DNA of 6,938 nucleotides from an uncultured Clostridia bacterium (GTDB lineage Bacteria > Bacillota > Clostridia > Oscillospirales > Butyricicoccaceae), in assembly GCA_945486175.1 (NCBI GenBank), contig CALYTA010000056.1, positions 1 to 6,938 of the forward strand, in the 5' to 3' direction. A model generated the notes under the pieces. The model saw nothing but the letters and a program-made list of their open reading frames with translations, ran no database searches and was not told where the DNA came from. The position numbers and the translations under genes were made by a program. Positions 6,151-6,938 of the stretch are shown piece by piece; the stretch's first letter is position 1, and each line of letters opens with the position of its first letter.

Positions 6151-6735
6151 TTATTCTTTTTTTTCCTTTTTCTTTTCCTTCTTTTTGGGAACCTCCGGGT
6201 CGGGGAAGCAGTGCTCCGTGATTGCCGCCGCAAAGTTGGAAAGCGTATCCGTGATGTCGGTCAGCGTCAGAAGGAACGACAGCGCATCCTCCGGCGTGTC
6301 GAGCTTCATGTCGGTCTCCTGCATGATGTGCAGCATACAGGTGGTCATCTCCCGGCTGATTTTATCGCGGCGCGAGAGCTGGGTCTCAAAGCACTGCGCC
6401 AGATCCTTTTCATGCACGCCGCAGGCGGACGCGCCGTTGAGCACGCGCTTGACCTGTGCAATCGACAGCGTATTTTTGAGCGAATAAATCGCCAGCATCT
6501 GTAAAATATGTTCTTTGGAGTATTTCTTTCCCTTGACGGGCGAAATGAGCCCTGCCTTGCTGTAGTTGTGAATCATTGTGCGCGTCAGCGGCTCGCGTTC
6601 GCCGTCTCCGCCCAGATGGGCGCTCATCAGCGCAATGATCTGATCCATATATAAATCCAGCGCCGGGATATCATCCGGATGCAGCGCTTTGTTTTTTTCG
6701 CTGTTTTCCAGCAGCTTCTGCGCGTCTATAGCCAT
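6151..6735 (-). CDS. DUF1836 family protein, MerR-like DNA-binding domain
   Basis: The 194-residue protein belongs by pattern to the DUF1836 family of Firmicutes, uncharacterised proteins with a predicted MerR-like winged helix. Residues about 50-99 hold the DNA-binding region: LTRTMIHNYSKAGLISP, then KKYSKEHILQMLAIYSLK and LSIAQVKRVL, the usual 'turn, wing, helix' order of MerR-type domains. Before it, residues 22-41 (DIPALDLYMDQIIALMSAHL) are the typical family lead-in. Residues 100-180 are helical and may mediate dimerisation or sensing. The protein ends in a charged run, KKKEKKKEKKE, at 184-194. The start at 6735 is chosen because GAGGA (6743-6747 on this strand) lies 7 bases upstream; a longer reading from 6813 would begin above the predicted promoter. 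It is divergent from the gene at 6907, suggesting it regulates that gene, itself, or both. Family call is good; target unknown. Confidence 0.85.
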   Translation of the reverse strand: MAIDAQKLLENSEKNKALHPDDIPALDLYMDQIIALMSAHLGGDGEREPLTRTMIHNYSKAGLISPVKGKKYSKEHILQMLAIYSLKNTLSIAQVKRVLNGASACGVHEKDLAQCFETQLSRRDKISREMTTCMLHIMQETDMKLDTPEDALSFLLTLTDITDTLSNFAAAITEHCFPDPEVPKKKEKKKEKKE

Positions 6736-6769
6736 GATTTGTTCCTCTTTTCCATAGGAATGCGAGTAT

Positions 6770-6798
6770 AGTATAAGCCCTTTTTTCAAAAAAATCAA
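6770..6798 (-). promoter_or_regulatory. Promoter of the DUF1836 gene
   Basis: Read on the minus strand, TTGATT (6793-6798) and TATACT (6770-6775) are 17 bases apart. The expected transcript start is near 6763, giving a leader of about 28 bases. A second TATACT directly downstream (6765-6770) has no fitting -35 box. The spacer contains A/T runs and one TTTTGAAAA motif (6783-6791). Confidence 0.7.
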
Positions 6799-6807
6799 GA
6801 AATTTAG

Positions 6808-6835
6808 TTGCAAAAAATGTTTTATGTGCTATACT
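6808..6835 (+). promoter_or_regulatory. Divergent promoter of the gene starting at 6907
   Basis: TTGCAA (6808-6813) and TATACT (6830-6835) are 16 bases apart, and the -10 is extended by TGC. The nine bases TGCTATACT are identical to those of the helicase promoter at 3737-3745. The transcript should start near 6842. Its -35 box begins only 10 bases to the right of the -35 box of the leftward promoter, so the two promoters stand back to back. Confidence 0.7.
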
Positions 6836-6847
6836 ATATGCATAACA

Positions 6848-6862
6848 TGGTTTTGAAAACCA
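6848..6862. repeat. Short inverted repeat TGGTTTTGAAAACCA in the leader, candidate operator
   Basis: The 15 bases form a perfect dyad of 7-base arms around a central G. They lie about 7-21 bases downstream of the predicted transcript start of the rightward gene. No T-run follows, so it is not a terminator. The site suits a dimeric DNA-binding protein, possibly the neighbouring DUF1836 regulator; this assignment is speculative. Confidence 0.4.
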
Positions 6863-6906
6863 GATATAAAACTTTTCGATACGATTTTTGAAATGAGGTG
6901 TCATAT

Positions 6907-6938
6907 ATGAAACAGTATGAACATCATGGCCTGTACGG
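6907..6938 (+). CDS. Start of an unidentified protein gene, cut by the window edge
   Basis: An ATG at 6907 is preceded by GAGGTG (6895-6900) with a 6-base spacing, which is ideal, and by a good promoter at 6808-6835 with a leader of about 65 bases. Only ten residues can be read, MKQYEHHGLY, and no stop codon occurs before the edge. The family cannot be told from this. That it is a real gene is supported by the promoter and ribosome binding site rather than by its sequence. Confidence 0.7.
   Translation, partial: MKQYEHHGLY

Noticed and set aside
6121..6504. Plus-strand open frame of 127 codons opposite the DUF1836 gene
   Set aside because: It starts within the terminator hairpin, its leucine/phenylalanine-rich N-terminus is just the complement of the lysine-rich tail, and it lacks a ribosome binding site.

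Overview
The window looks like chromosomal DNA of a fairly GC-rich Firmicute, most likely a Clostridia/Oscillospirales-type gut bacterium. This is inferred from consensus sigma-A promoters with extended -10 boxes, AGGAGG-type ribosome binding sites, dense intrinsic terminators, and a DUF1836-type regulator, a family typical of Firmicutes. No species can be named from sequence alone. There are three complete plus-strand genes, one complete minus-strand gene and the first codons of a fifth gene at the right edge. No rRNA, tRNA, CRISPR array, insertion sequence or integrase was seen.

Layout. Bases 1-98 hold a strong hairpin and the ribosome binding site of mfd. mfd (99-3593) encodes the full-length transcription-repair coupling factor. 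The 211-base gap that follows holds a probable terminator and a sigma-A promoter with an extended -10. That promoter drives a RhlE-type DEAD-box RNA helicase with an arginine-rich tail (3805-5175), which ends in a perfect 34-base palindromic terminator. Next is a single-gene unit with a near-consensus promoter (TTGACA, 17 bases, TATTAT). Its 243-residue protein (5369-6100, TTG start) resembles the N-terminal and linker part of a phage tail-fibre or baseplate protein, with no other phage gene nearby. A bidirectional terminator separates it from the convergent DUF1836 gene (6151-6735, minus strand), which carries a MerR-like helix-turn-helix. Back-to-back promoters in 6736-6906 drive the DUF1836 gene leftward and an unidentified gene rightward from 6907.

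How the parts relate. mfd and rhlE are housekeeping nucleic-acid enzymes and appear to be transcribed separately. The DUF1836 protein and the gene starting at 6907 form a divergent regulator/target-like pair with repeated TTTTGAAA motifs and a short inverted repeat between them. The least ordinary item is the isolated phage-structural-like gene: strong promoter, possible operator repeats (CCGCGG twice around the -35), weak-looking translation start and its own terminator. It resembles a phage 'moron' or domesticated gene. This is a hypothesis; nothing here proves a new system.
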